Below, piece after piece: positions 15,692 through 22,528 of a stretch of DNA of 32,031 nucleotides. The notes beneath the pieces were generated by a model, which saw nothing but the letters and a program-made list of their open reading frames with translations, did not search any database and had not been told where the DNA came from. The stretch is from Campylobacteraceae bacterium (GTDB lineage: Bacteria > Campylobacterota > Campylobacteria > Campylobacterales > Sulfurovaceae), in contig JALWKP010000167.1 in the NCBI GenBank assembly GCA_027081355.1, positions 1-32,031 on the forward strand, given 5' to 3'. The translations under genes were made by a program, and so were the position numbers. How positions within the stretch are numbered: the stretch's first letter is position 1; each line of letters starts with the position of its first letter.

Positions 15692-16696
15692 TTAAGGTAA
15701 TATAGAAGATATTCTTCTTAAAATTCTTCTGGAAATTCTGTTTTTGCCTTGATGTCTTTTTGCATAAATTTTCCAACCTCTGCTATTTTGTGTTAAATAA
15801 TAAGTATTCTTAGAGTAAATACGTGTGCCGTTTCTCAATGTATAAACCACATCTGCAACAACTTTATCGGTTCTTACAAGTCTTATTCTCTTAATAGAAA
15901 TATATCTTAAATTACTGCTTATCCAGCTTTGATATCCGCTATCGTTAAATGCCGTTTCGTTATCAAATATAATTCCTTTATTTGCTCTTATTATTTTGTT
16001 CATTTTACTTATATAATTTGTAACATAATCTGTTTGTGTAAAATGGTAAACATTATTGTTATAATTTGTTCTGTTTGCATATCTTTTAACTCCAAAATTA
16101 ACCTGAGGAAGACCTCTTATAACTCCAATTAAGCGTCTTTCACTGCCTCTGATCCAGTGCATATTTGTGAATTTTGTGTCAAACATTTTTGCTAAAAGCG
16201 AGGTTGGAGCATTGACATAATTTGCATAATCTAAAACGCTGGCAAAATCCCTTCCCATTGAAGCGGCAGAAACATATTCTCTATTTCTGTAATAAAATCT
16301 ATGATAGCCTAATTTAGAACCGTATGGTAATATTAACAGTTTTCTGCCGTATAAATCCCTGCCGCCCAAAAAAGCAAGCGCACAGCTGCTGGCGCACATA
16401 CCATTTTTAATTACTGCACTTCCTATGCGATTGTCTTTTAAAAATCTGCCTATTCTTAACCCTTCTTGCAATTCACCGCCGCCACTGTTAAAAACAACAA
16501 TAGTTTGTTTGCCATTAGCAATTCTATTGTATGTTTTTCTAAGGTTATATAAATCTCCATGACGAATTTTACCAGATGCATAAATTAAATTATAATTGTA
16601 ATAATTTTTACTCACGGCAAAACTTAAAGCATTTAATGTTATAGAACTAAATGCTGTTAAGATAAAAGCTGATATAATATTTATTTTATTTTTCAT
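15692..16696 (-). CDS. Secreted ClpP/crotonase-fold (SppA/COG3904-like) protein
   Basis: Predicted periplasmic protein of the ClpP-like serine protease superfamily. From ATG 16,696 (GAAAG upstream) it has 334 residues; an extra 36 residues are open upstream but non-conserved in character. Signal peptide at residues 1-24. The ClpP-like core shows FNSGGGELQEG (about 70-79), the oxyanion region, then GMCASSCALAFLGG with the likely nucleophile S103, and H132 in GYHRF. The last 120 residues form a second region (YQSWISSN...TYYLTQNSRGWKIYAKRHQ) resembling small NTF2-like folds; that is a guess. Monocistronic, no partner gene. Proteolytic activity is plausible but not certain. Confidence 0.7.
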   Translation of the reverse strand: MKNKINIISAFILTAFSSITLNALSFAVSKNYYNYNLIYASGKIRHGDLYNLRKTYNRIANGKQTIVVFNSGGGELQEGLRIGRFLKDNRIGSAVIKNGMCASSCALAFLGGRDLYGRKLLILPYGSKLGYHRFYYRNREYVSAASMGRDFASVLDYANYVNAPTSLLAKMFDTKFTNMHWIRGSERRLIGVIRGLPQVNFGVKRYANRTNYNNNVYHFTQTDYVTNYISKMNKIIRANKGIIFDNETAFNDSGYQSWISSNLRYISIKRIRLVRTDKVVADVVYTLRNGTRIYSKNTYYLTQNSRGWKIYAKRHQGKNRISRRILRRISSILP

Positions 16697-16940
16697 GGCG
16701 AATCTTTCAAGTGTGATATTGCTGTTTACTAATAAATATAAGTAAACAATAGAATTATACCATATTTTGGATTTAATTAGCTTAATGAAACATAAAAATA
16801 ACATAAAATATTATTGGAAAAAATTCATACTAAAAAATATTTTTTTCAAATATATTGATTTTATGGAATATTTTTATGTTAAATAAAAATTATGCTAAAA
16901 TACTAAAAATATAAATAAAATTAAATGAAATGGATGCTAA
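16697..16940. other. AT-rich divergent intergenic region
   Basis: Divergent promoter region between the ClpP-like gene and the FUN14 gene. A TGCTAAAAT extended -10 for the FUN14 gene lies at about 16,893-16,901. Nothing else is seen. Confidence 0.4.
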
Positions 16941-17270
16941 ATGGAAGAAAAAAGTTTAGATTTCTTAAATAATATTTCTTTAGGTCAAATGGGTGCAGGA
17001 TTTCTGCTTGGGCTTTCGGTGGGATTTTTCTTTAAGAAAAGTTTTAAAATAATGCTGTTTTTTTTAGGATTAGGAGTTGTTGTTCTGTTTTTATTAGATT
17101 CTAACAATATTGTAACAGTAAATAGTGATACAATTTTAGGAACTTTTGATAAAATAGCTCTTATGCTTAAGCATTTTGCCACTTTTTTGCAACATAAACT
17201 TTCAAATTTAGAGTTAGAAGGCGGAGCCGGAGCAATTGCCGGTTTTTTAGTTGGAATTAAAGCGGGATAA
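16941..17270 (+). CDS. FUN14-family small membrane protein
   Basis: 109-residue membrane protein with glycine-rich hydrophobic segments. The first helix region, MGAGFLLGLSVGFFFKKSFKI, matches the G-x-x-x-G and KKxxK arrangement of FUN14 proteins, and the C-terminus GAGAIAGFLVGIKAG is also typical. In bacteria the function of this family is unknown; the eukaryotic relative FUNDC1 is a mitophagy receptor. A 36-codon gene follows 12 bases after the stop with a strong ribosome-binding site, so the two are probably one operon. Confidence 0.75.
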   Translation: MEEKSLDFLNNISLGQMGAGFLLGLSVGFFFKKSFKIMLFFLGLGVVVLFLLDSNNIVTVNSDTILGTFDKIALMLKHFATFLQHKLSNLELEGGAGAIAGFLVGIKAG

Positions 17271-17282
17271 AGGAGAATTAAA

Positions 17283-17393
17283 ATGTTTCAAAAATACGCA
17301 CCGTTAATAATATTGGCACTTTTTGTAATAGGCACATACTTTATGATTCAAGGTATGGAACATGCAACGGCACTTGGGCATCCTGGGAAATGA
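17283..17393 (+). CDS. 36-residue single-pass membrane peptide
   Basis: A short frame from ATG 17,283 to TGA 17,393 with an excellent AAGGAG ribosome-binding site seven bases upstream. The product begins MFQKYAPLIILALFVIG, forming one hydrophobic helix of about 18 residues, and ends in a short polar tail HATALGHPGK. It lies 12 bases after the FUN14 gene and is likely co-translated with it. The site strength, clean helix and position argue for a real gene that automated calling would drop for its length. Function unknown. Confidence 0.65.
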   Translation: MFQKYAPLIILALFVIGTYFMIQGMEHATALGHPGK

Positions 17394-17404
17394 TTGTATT
17401 TGCA

Positions 17405-17473
17405 GGGGTTGCCCTTCAATGCCAATTAGGTTAAAAGTAAAACTATCCATTTATTGGCACAAAGCCTAAAGCT
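17405..17473. repeat. Half copy of an intergenic palindromic element
   Basis: Right-half copy of the element at 17,569-17,704, sharing GGTTGCCC-TCAAT, the following TTAAAAGTAAAAC-like stretch, and ending TTGGCACAAAGC. Confidence 0.6.
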
Positions 17474-17487
17474 GTTATTTTAAAGAA

Positions 17488-17535
17488 GAGAGATTAGAAA
17501 TTAGAGATTACAAAAATTTGTTTTTGTAATCACTA
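17488..17535. repeat. GATTAGA heptads and short hairpin
   Basis: 7-mers GATTAGA, AATTAGA, GATTACA are followed by an A/T hairpin (TTACAAAAA / TTTTTGTAA). Another member of the heptad class with a different sequence. Confidence 0.6.
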
Positions 17536-17568
17536 TTCCGTGATTCGGATGTCAAGATGCTTTTCTCT

Positions 17569-17704
17569 GTCGGCTTTAAGCTTTATGTATTTTATGGATA
17601 TAAAATCCTTATACGATGGAATTGATGGGCAGCCACAAGGGTTGCCCCTCAATTCCATTAAGTTAAGCATAAAAGTTTCCATTTTTTGGCATAAAGCTTA
17701 AAGC
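17569..17704. repeat. 135-bp imperfect palindromic element
   Basis: The left half (GGCTTTAAGCTTTATG..., through GGAATTGATGGGC) and the right half (GCCCCTCAATTCC... through TTGGCATAAAGCTTAAAGC) are reverse complements of each other with some differences, around a central GGCAGCCACAAGGGTTGCC. Half copies lie at 17,405-17,473 and 18,022-18,091. Confidence 0.7.
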
Positions 17705-18032
17705 AGAAAGCAGAAAGCAAATGGTCATCTGCCTTCTGTCATTCCCAACTTGATTAGGAATCCACGGTTTTTAAAATGCTTAAAAGTTAAAATAGGACTT
17801 TTGTAGCAGTTCAAACTGTGGATTCCCTCTTGAGAGTGCGCAAAAAGTTTATAAAATTTGCCTTAATCGTCATTCTGAGCGAAGTGAAGAATCTCGATAG
17901 AACGGTAGTAAAGAGATTCTTCGCTGCGCTCAGGATGACAGAAACGGCAAAATTTTCAAAAATTTTAACTTTTGCCAAGTCTCGCTTTCGCGGGAATGTC
18001 GAGGTGGTTGGCTTTTGGCTTTGAGCTTTAAG
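17691..18032. repeat. Repeat nest: AAAGC heptad arms around two further inverted repeats
   Basis: The outer arms are 7-mers AAAGCTT, AAAGCAG, AAAGCAG, AAAGCAA (17,694-17,721) and, at the far end, GGCTTTT, GGCTTTG, AGCTTTA, AGCTTTA (18,010-18,032). Inside lie GTCATTCCC/GGGAATG arms, a GGAATCCAC/GTGGATTCC pair (about 17,758 and 17,817), and the complete GTCATTCTGAGCG hairpin at 17,869-17,939. The open frames that cross this region on both strands are products of the palindromes, not genes. Confidence 0.75.
17869..17939. repeat. GTCATTCTGAGCG hairpin element
   Basis: Third copy of the hairpin seen at 11,325-11,396, with arms GTCATTCTGAGCGAAG... and ...CTGCGCTCAGGATGAC. It is embedded in the larger repeat nest. 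Confidence 0.85.
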
Positions 18033-18091
18033 CTTTATGCATTTTATGGACATAAAATCCTTAACTTAATGGCAATGGGGTTGTCCCTACA
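18022..18091. repeat. Second half copy of the palindromic element
   Basis: Left-half copy (AGCTTTAAGCTTTATGC... AACTTAATGGCAATGGGG) of the element at 17,569-17,704. It ends a few bases before the pyrF stop. Confidence 0.6.
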
Positions 18092-18095
18092 TAAA

Positions 18096-18782
18096 TTACA
18101 ACTTTTCTAAAATTTGCTTGACTTTAGCCGAGGGGTTATCGCTTTTATAAATAGGGCGGCCTACTACTATGTAATCTACTAAATTATCTTTTGCTATATC
18201 TATCGTTGCAACTCTTTGCTGGTCGTTTGCATCTTCGCCGAAAGGTCTTATACCCGGAGTAAGCGTTAAAAAATCTTTGCTTGTGCTGTTTTTTATATCC
18301 AAACTTTCAAATGCGCTGCATACAACGCCGTCTAAGCCGCTATTGTATGCATCTTTTGCAAATTGTGTTGCGGTATCGGCTAAATCTTTATTATAAACCT
18401 CTTTAAACCCTTCGCTGCTAAAAGAGGTTAGGGCGGTTACTGCCAATACTAATGGGCGTTTTGGCAGTTTGGCAAGGCGCCCCATAACTGTTTGCATTGC
18501 GACTTTGCCGCTGCTTGCGTGAATATTAAACATATCTACGCCCAAATTTGCAATTTCTTCGGCGGCATCTGCCATAGTATTTGGAATATCGTAAAGTTTT
18601 AAATCTAAAAAAATCTTAAAATCGGGGTTTATCTCTTTAATCTGGCGCAAAAACTTTTTGCCGTCTCTTATGTAAGTTCTAAATCCCACTTTAATCCACA
18701 AGCCGTTATGCTCTTTAATAGAGTTTAAAAGTTGTAAATTTTGCTCACTGCTTGGCAAATCTAATGCAATACAAAGCTTCAT
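18096..18782 (-). CDS. pyrF: Orotidine 5'-phosphate decarboxylase
   Basis: Last step of de novo UMP synthesis: OMP to UMP with loss of CO2; cytosolic. The catalytic D-x-K-x-x-D array is LDLKLYDIPNT; the N-terminus CIALDLP and the C-terminal VGRPI phosphate-binding motif are also present. From ATG 18,782 it has 228 residues, the usual size. A TTG five codons upstream is the GGAG-containing ribosome-binding region rather than a start. Transcribed alone and divergently from the cyclophilin gene. Confidence 0.96.
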   Translation of the reverse strand: MKLCIALDLPSSEQNLQLLNSIKEHNGLWIKVGFRTYIRDGKKFLRQIKEINPDFKIFLDLKLYDIPNTMADAAEEIANLGVDMFNIHASSGKVAMQTVMGRLAKLPKRPLVLAVTALTSFSSEGFKEVYNKDLADTATQFAKDAYNSGLDGVVCSAFESLDIKNSTSKDFLTLTPGIRPFGEDANDQQRVATIDIAKDNLVDYIVVGRPIYKSDNPSAKVKQILEKL

Positions 18783-18807
18783 AGTGTGTAACTCCAATTT
18801 TTTTTGG

Positions 18808-18813
18808 TATAAT
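18808..18813 (+). promoter_or_regulatory. -10 box of the cyclophilin gene
   Basis: TATAAT preceded by a T8 run, 28 bases upstream of the ATG at 18,842, followed by AGGAG at normal spacing. The T-run plus TATAAT pattern resembles the Mla operon promoter. Confidence 0.55.
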
Positions 18814-18841
18814 CATATCTAAAATTTAGTTAGGAGCAATT

Positions 18842-19363
18842 ATGTTTGGCAGAAAAAAGTTAAAAGAGTATAACTTAAGCGAAGAGGAGTTAAATAAACT
18901 GCAATATGCAGTTATAGATACCAACAAAGGCAAAATAATAGTAAAACTTTATCCAAAAGATGCCCCAAATACCGTAGCAAACTTTGCGCATTTGGCAAAC
19001 AGCGGTTTTTACGACGGATTAAAATTTCACAGAGTGATTCCCGGCTTTATGGCGCAAGGAGGATGCCCTTACTCTAAAAGCAACCCTTCGCTTGCAGGAA
19101 CCGGCGGACCCGATTGGGCAATTGCCTGCGAAACCGATAACGGCATAAGACATAAAAGAGGAGCTCTTTCTATGGCGCACGCAGGCAAAGATACAGGCGG
19201 CAGCCAGTTTTTTATAACATTTGTAGATACGCCGCATTTAGACGGTGTGCATACCGTATTTGGCGGGATTGACGAAGACGACATAGAAAGCTTTAAAAAT
19301 TTAGACAGCATAACTCAAAATGACGATATAAATTCTATAAGAGTAGTAGAAAAACTGGATTAA
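18842..19363 (+). CDS. Peptidyl-prolyl cis-trans isomerase, cyclophilin type
   Basis: Catalyses isomerisation of X-Pro bonds. 173 residues with no signal peptide, so cytosolic. Cyclophilin motifs: FHRVIPGFMAQGG, the SMAHAGKDTGGSQFFIT core, and HLDGVHTVFGG. ATG at 18,842 with AGGAG. A lysine-rich N-terminal extension of about 25 residues precedes the core. The CYTH-CHAD gene follows five bases after the stop, suggesting co-transcription. Confidence 0.94.
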   Translation: MFGRKKLKEYNLSEEELNKLQYAVIDTNKGKIIVKLYPKDAPNTVANFAHLANSGFYDGLKFHRVIPGFMAQGGCPYSKSNPSLAGTGGPDWAIACETDNGIRHKRGALSMAHAGKDTGGSQFFITFVDTPHLDGVHTVFGGIDEDDIESFKNLDSITQNDDINSIRVVEKLD

Positions 19364-19368
19364 TACAA

Positions 19369-20637
19369 GTGAAAAATTTAGAGATAGAAAGAAGATACCT
19401 CTTTGATGCTTACGGCATTTACGATTTATTAAAAGAAAACGGTATCTCTTTTATTATCTCTGATTTAGAACAGTTTTATTTAAAAGCAACCCCTAGCGAA
19501 ACACTTCGTTACCGCAAAGAAGACAACAGTTACATAAAAAATATTAAAAAAGGCGGCGGCTTAGCAAGAGAAGAGTTTGAGCAGAAAGTTAGCAAAAAAG
19601 AGTATAAGCAGGCAAAAAAGCAAAACAGCGGCGGGATTATAAAGAAAAAACGCTTTAAATTTAGAATAGACGGATATAAATTTGAGCTCGATATTTTCAA
19701 AGGCAAGCTTAAAGGGCTTTCTATTTTAGAAATAGAATTTGACTCTTTAAAAGAAGCCCATAAATTCAAAATGCCAAAACTCTTAAGCCCTTTTGTTATT
19801 AAAGAGGTTACAAACGAAGCCATTTATACTAACGGCGCACTTTCGCGCTCTATGCGCATTCCTTTGCGGGATGATTCTTATATCTCTTTAAAAGAGATTA
19901 TCTCTTCGCAAAAAGTTAAAAAACCCAAATTTGACCTTTATATTTCGGCAACCGAAGATACAAGTTATGTTTTTCATAACTATCTGCACAGATTTTTTGT
20001 AACTTTCAAACTAAATTTAAAAGAGTTTGCTAAAAATAAAGAGATAAAACCGCTAAAACGGGCTTTAAAAGCCGCCCTTATTTTAAAAAAGCTTCTGCTT
20101 GGATTTAGAAAGTATTTAAAAGATAAAAATACAATCGAAGCCCTCTTTAATTTAAACAGTTTTCTTTTAGAAGTGCAAAGAATTGCTGATTTAGAGCAGA
20201 GCTTTAAACTTTTGCTTGAGAAAAAACAAAATTACCCAATGCATCTTCAGCCGAAAGTCTTGCGTATTTTAATAAAACTGGCACAAAAATTAAAACACAA
20301 AAAAGATAACCTCTTAGAGTGCTACCCGCTAAAAGAGCTTGAGGGTCTGGAAAAACACTTAGGAAATATAGAAAACAAAAAAAGCTTAAAAGTGCCATAC
20401 TATTACGCTAAGCATAAAATTTTGGAAAAAAGAGCCAAAAAACTGAAAAAAGAGATAAATCAAATAAGAATCACCAAAACCATTGCCAAATTTTTTAATG
20501 TAAAAGTCAAGGTTAAAGGTTACAAAAAACTAAAACAGCGCAAAAAAATGGAAAAATTAATTGAAAACATAAAAAAACTGGATTTTGACAAAAAGGATAA
20601 AAAAGAAATTTTGAGAGGATTGAGGGGTGAGGTTTGA
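19369..20637 (+). CDS. CYTH-CHAD domain protein
   Basis: N-terminal CYTH (triphosphate tunnel) domain at about residues 1-160, opening with the signature LEIERRYLF (E-x-E-R in place of the usual E-x-E-x-K), followed from about residue 185 by an all-helical CHAD domain rich in Lys with conserved histidines (FHNYLHRFF). CYTH enzymes hydrolyse inorganic triphosphate or related substrates; CHAD domains bind polyphosphate, so a polyphosphate link is likely. 422 residues, GTG start at 19,369. The last codons (G-L-R-G-E-V-stop) are read from heptad repeat sequence, so the C-terminus has been shaped by the insertion. Confidence 0.82.
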   Translation: MKNLEIERRYLFDAYGIYDLLKENGISFIISDLEQFYLKATPSETLRYRKEDNSYIKNIKKGGGLAREEFEQKVSKKEYKQAKKQNSGGIIKKKRFKFRIDGYKFELDIFKGKLKGLSILEIEFDSLKEAHKFKMPKLLSPFVIKEVTNEAIYTNGALSRSMRIPLRDDSYISLKEIISSQKVKKPKFDLYISATEDTSYVFHNYLHRFFVTFKLNLKEFAKNKEIKPLKRALKAALILKKLLLGFRKYLKDKNTIEALFNLNSFLLEVQRIADLEQSFKLLLEKKQNYPMHLQPKVLRILIKLAQKLKHKKDNLLECYPLKELEGLEKHLGNIENKKSLKVPYYYAKHKILEKRAKKLKKEINQIRITKTIAKFFNVKVKVKGYKKLKQRKKMEKLIENIKKLDFDKKDKKEILRGLRGEV

Positions 20638-20706
20638 GGTTTTAGAATAGAGGGAATGTTTTTTAAATTTTACTTCTTAATCCTCAAACCTCAATCCTCA
20701 ACCCTG
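20620..20706. repeat. Heptad-repeat hairpin, GGTTTGA family, overlapping the CYTH-CHAD stop
   Basis: Left arm 7-mers GGATTGA, GGGGTGA, GGTTTGA, GGTTTTA (20,618-20,645); right arm TTAATCC, TCAAACC, TCAATCC, TCAACCC (20,679-20,706). The stop codon of the gene on the left is inside the left arm, and the right arm ends one base before the stop of nspC. Confidence 0.85.
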
Positions 20707-20707
20707 A

Positions 20708-21862
20708 CTACCCCAATCTTCCTTTAAACTCTTCATACCCAAACTCTCTTACAATATCAACAGTGCTGTTTTCTCTTAATATTGCGATGCTTGGCAGATT
20801 TATTCCGTTAAAAGTCGTAGCTTTTACCATTGTATAGTGCATCTGGTCTTCAAAAATAATTTTATCGCCTATTTTTAGCGGTTTTTCAAAACTGTAATCG
20901 CCCATTATATCGCCTGCTAGGCAAGTGTTTCCTCCTAAGCGGTAAGTGTAAGGCAAAATATTTGGCTTTTTTGCGCCGCGGACATCGGCGCGATAAGGCA
21001 TTATTATTGTATCGGGCATATGGGCTTCGGCAGAAGTATCCAGTATGGCAATATCCATTTTATTATGCACAATATCTAAAACAGTTGCAACCAGCACCCC
21101 TGTTTGCCAGCCGACCGCTTCGCCGGGTTCTAAATAGATTTGCAAATGAGGATATTTGGTGCTGAAACTGTTTAATAATTTGATTAAATGCTCTGTGTTG
21201 TAATTTTCTCTTGTAATATGGTGTCCGCCGCCAAAATTAACCCATTTTAATTTTGGCAAATATTTGCCAAATTTCTCTTCAAATGCTTTTAAAACTGTCT
21301 CAAGCGCTGTTGAGTCTTCTTCGCAAAGGGCGTGAAAATGCAACCCTTCGATTTGTTCTAAAAACTCTTCTTTAAAATCTTCTGCTTTAATGCCAAGCCT
21401 TGAATACACTCCGCAAGGGTTGTAAATCTCTTTTGGAGCTAATGAGACTTCGGGATTAACGCGCACACCGAGCGAAATCTTGGGGTTTATCTCTTTTGCT
21501 TTTTTTGCAAATTTTTCTAACTGATTTTCTGAATTAAATATCAAATGGTTAGATATTTTTGCAATCTGCTCTATCTCTTCATCTTTAAAAGCCGGGGAGT
21601 AGGTGTGCACCTCTTTTTTAAACTCCTCTTTTGCTAAAAGCGCCTCATTAAGCCCGCTAGCACAGCAGCCGTCTAAATATTTAGATACAGTATCAAAAGA
21701 GTGCCAAAGGGCATAGCCCTTCAGCGCCAAAAGAATTTTTACCCCCGTTTTTTCTTTTATATTTTTTAATATCTCTAAATTTTTAATCAACAATTTCTCT
21801 TCCAAAACCCAACAAGGGGAGGGCAGGGAATTTAGGATTTTGTTATTCAATTTACTTTGCAT
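20708..21862 (-). CDS. nspC: Carboxynorspermidine decarboxylase
   Basis: PLP enzyme that decarboxylates carboxynorspermidine or carboxyspermidine, the alternative polyamine route common in Campylobacterota. 384 residues with PLP lysine K48 in LLALKGYALW, the glycine-rich GGGHHITREN, LEPGEAVGW, and the catalytic cysteine in GNTCLAGD. The start at 21,862 has GGAG six bases upstream, and that ribosome-binding site lies within heptad repeat sequence (GTATGGA, GTGTTGA). Works downstream of agmatine-derived putrescine made through SpeA. The partner carboxy(nor)spermidine dehydrogenase gene is not in the window. Confidence 0.94.
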   Translation of the reverse strand: MQSKLNNKILNSLPSPCWVLEEKLLIKNLEILKNIKEKTGVKILLALKGYALWHSFDTVSKYLDGCCASGLNEALLAKEEFKKEVHTYSPAFKDEEIEQIAKISNHLIFNSENQLEKFAKKAKEINPKISLGVRVNPEVSLAPKEIYNPCGVYSRLGIKAEDFKEEFLEQIEGLHFHALCEEDSTALETVLKAFEEKFGKYLPKLKWVNFGGGHHITRENYNTEHLIKLLNSFSTKYPHLQIYLEPGEAVGWQTGVLVATVLDIVHNKMDIAILDTSAEAHMPDTIIMPYRADVRGAKKPNILPYTYRLGGNTCLAGDIMGDYSFEKPLKIGDKIIFEDQMHYTMVKATTFNGINLPSIAILRENSTVDIVREFGYEEFKGRLG

Positions 21863-21905
21863 TCAACACTCCATACTTCAAACTTTCAACTTCAAACTCA
21901 ATCTC
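21863..21905. repeat. GTTTGAA-type heptads between nspC and the thioredoxin gene
   Basis: On the - strand, 7-mers GTTTGAA, GTTGAAA, GTTTGAA, GTATGGA, GTGTTGA run into the nspC start and provide its ribosome-binding site. A partner set (GGATGAA, GGTTGAA, GGGCGAA) lies at the other end of the thioredoxin gene at about 22,400-22,430. Confidence 0.65.
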
Positions 21906-22401
21906 CAACCATCTTTACCCGCGCTAAAAACCCAGGCTTGGTTAAGTAGCCGCTGTCTTTAACAACCTTTTTGCTGCTGCTGCTTATAAAAACCGTAGTA
22001 GGGTAGGTTGTAATTTTAAACCTGTTTGCTAAGGCGCCGTTTTTGTCATTTACTACGCTAAAATCTATACCCTTTTCTTGCATATATTTTTTTATCTCTT
22101 CATCGCTTCCGCTATTTACCGCTATGGTTATTAGGGTAAAGTCTTTGCTTTTTGAAAGAGATGAAATGTTATAAACTTCACGGGCGCAGACAGGGCACCA
22201 TGTTCCCCAAAAGTTTATTACAAGCGGCTTGTCGGGTTTAATTAAAGAGCCAACTTTTTGTCCGCTAATTGTTAAAGCACTTTTGAGAGCTTCTAAATTG
22301 CCATCAACCTGCACGCTAGAGCTTCTAAAATAGCCGATAACATTAGAAGCCAAAAATACAACAAGCGCAATTGTTATAAACTCTTTAAAATATTTCTTCA
22401 T
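21898..22401 (-). CDS. TlpA/ScsD-like membrane-anchored thioredoxin
   Basis: Periplasmic thiol-disulfide oxidoreductase with one N-terminal membrane anchor (about residues 7-25) and a thioredoxin fold with the active site WCPVC (C69, C72), preceded by PLVINFWGTW. The cis-proline region is TTYPTTVFI. 167 residues from ATG 22,401. The frame extends seven codons further to ATG 22,422 (M-K-V-E-G-R-R), but these codons are heptad repeat, and AAGG directly abuts that ATG, so the inner start is preferred. Whether it reduces or oxidises is not readable. Confidence 0.85.
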   Translation of the reverse strand: MKKYFKEFITIALVVFLASNVIGYFRSSSVQVDGNLEALKSALTISGQKVGSLIKPDKPLVINFWGTWCPVCAREVYNISSLSKSKDFTLITIAVNSGSDEEIKKYMQEKGIDFSVVNDKNGALANRFKITTYPTTVFISSSSKKVVKDSGYLTKPGFLARVKMVGD

Positions 22402-22528
22402 TCTTCGCCCTTCAACCTTCATCCTTATTCAAAAATATACTAAAATAATACTGTAAGAAAATAAACTTTTATCACTACTTTAATGCAATTTTAGTAAAAT
22501 AAGGCAAATTTTTCTCTAAAGGTATCTG

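Noticed and set aside
17811-18053. Overlapping open frames on both strands in the repeat nest
   Set aside because: They arise from reading through palindromic repeats; composition and overlap show they are not genes.
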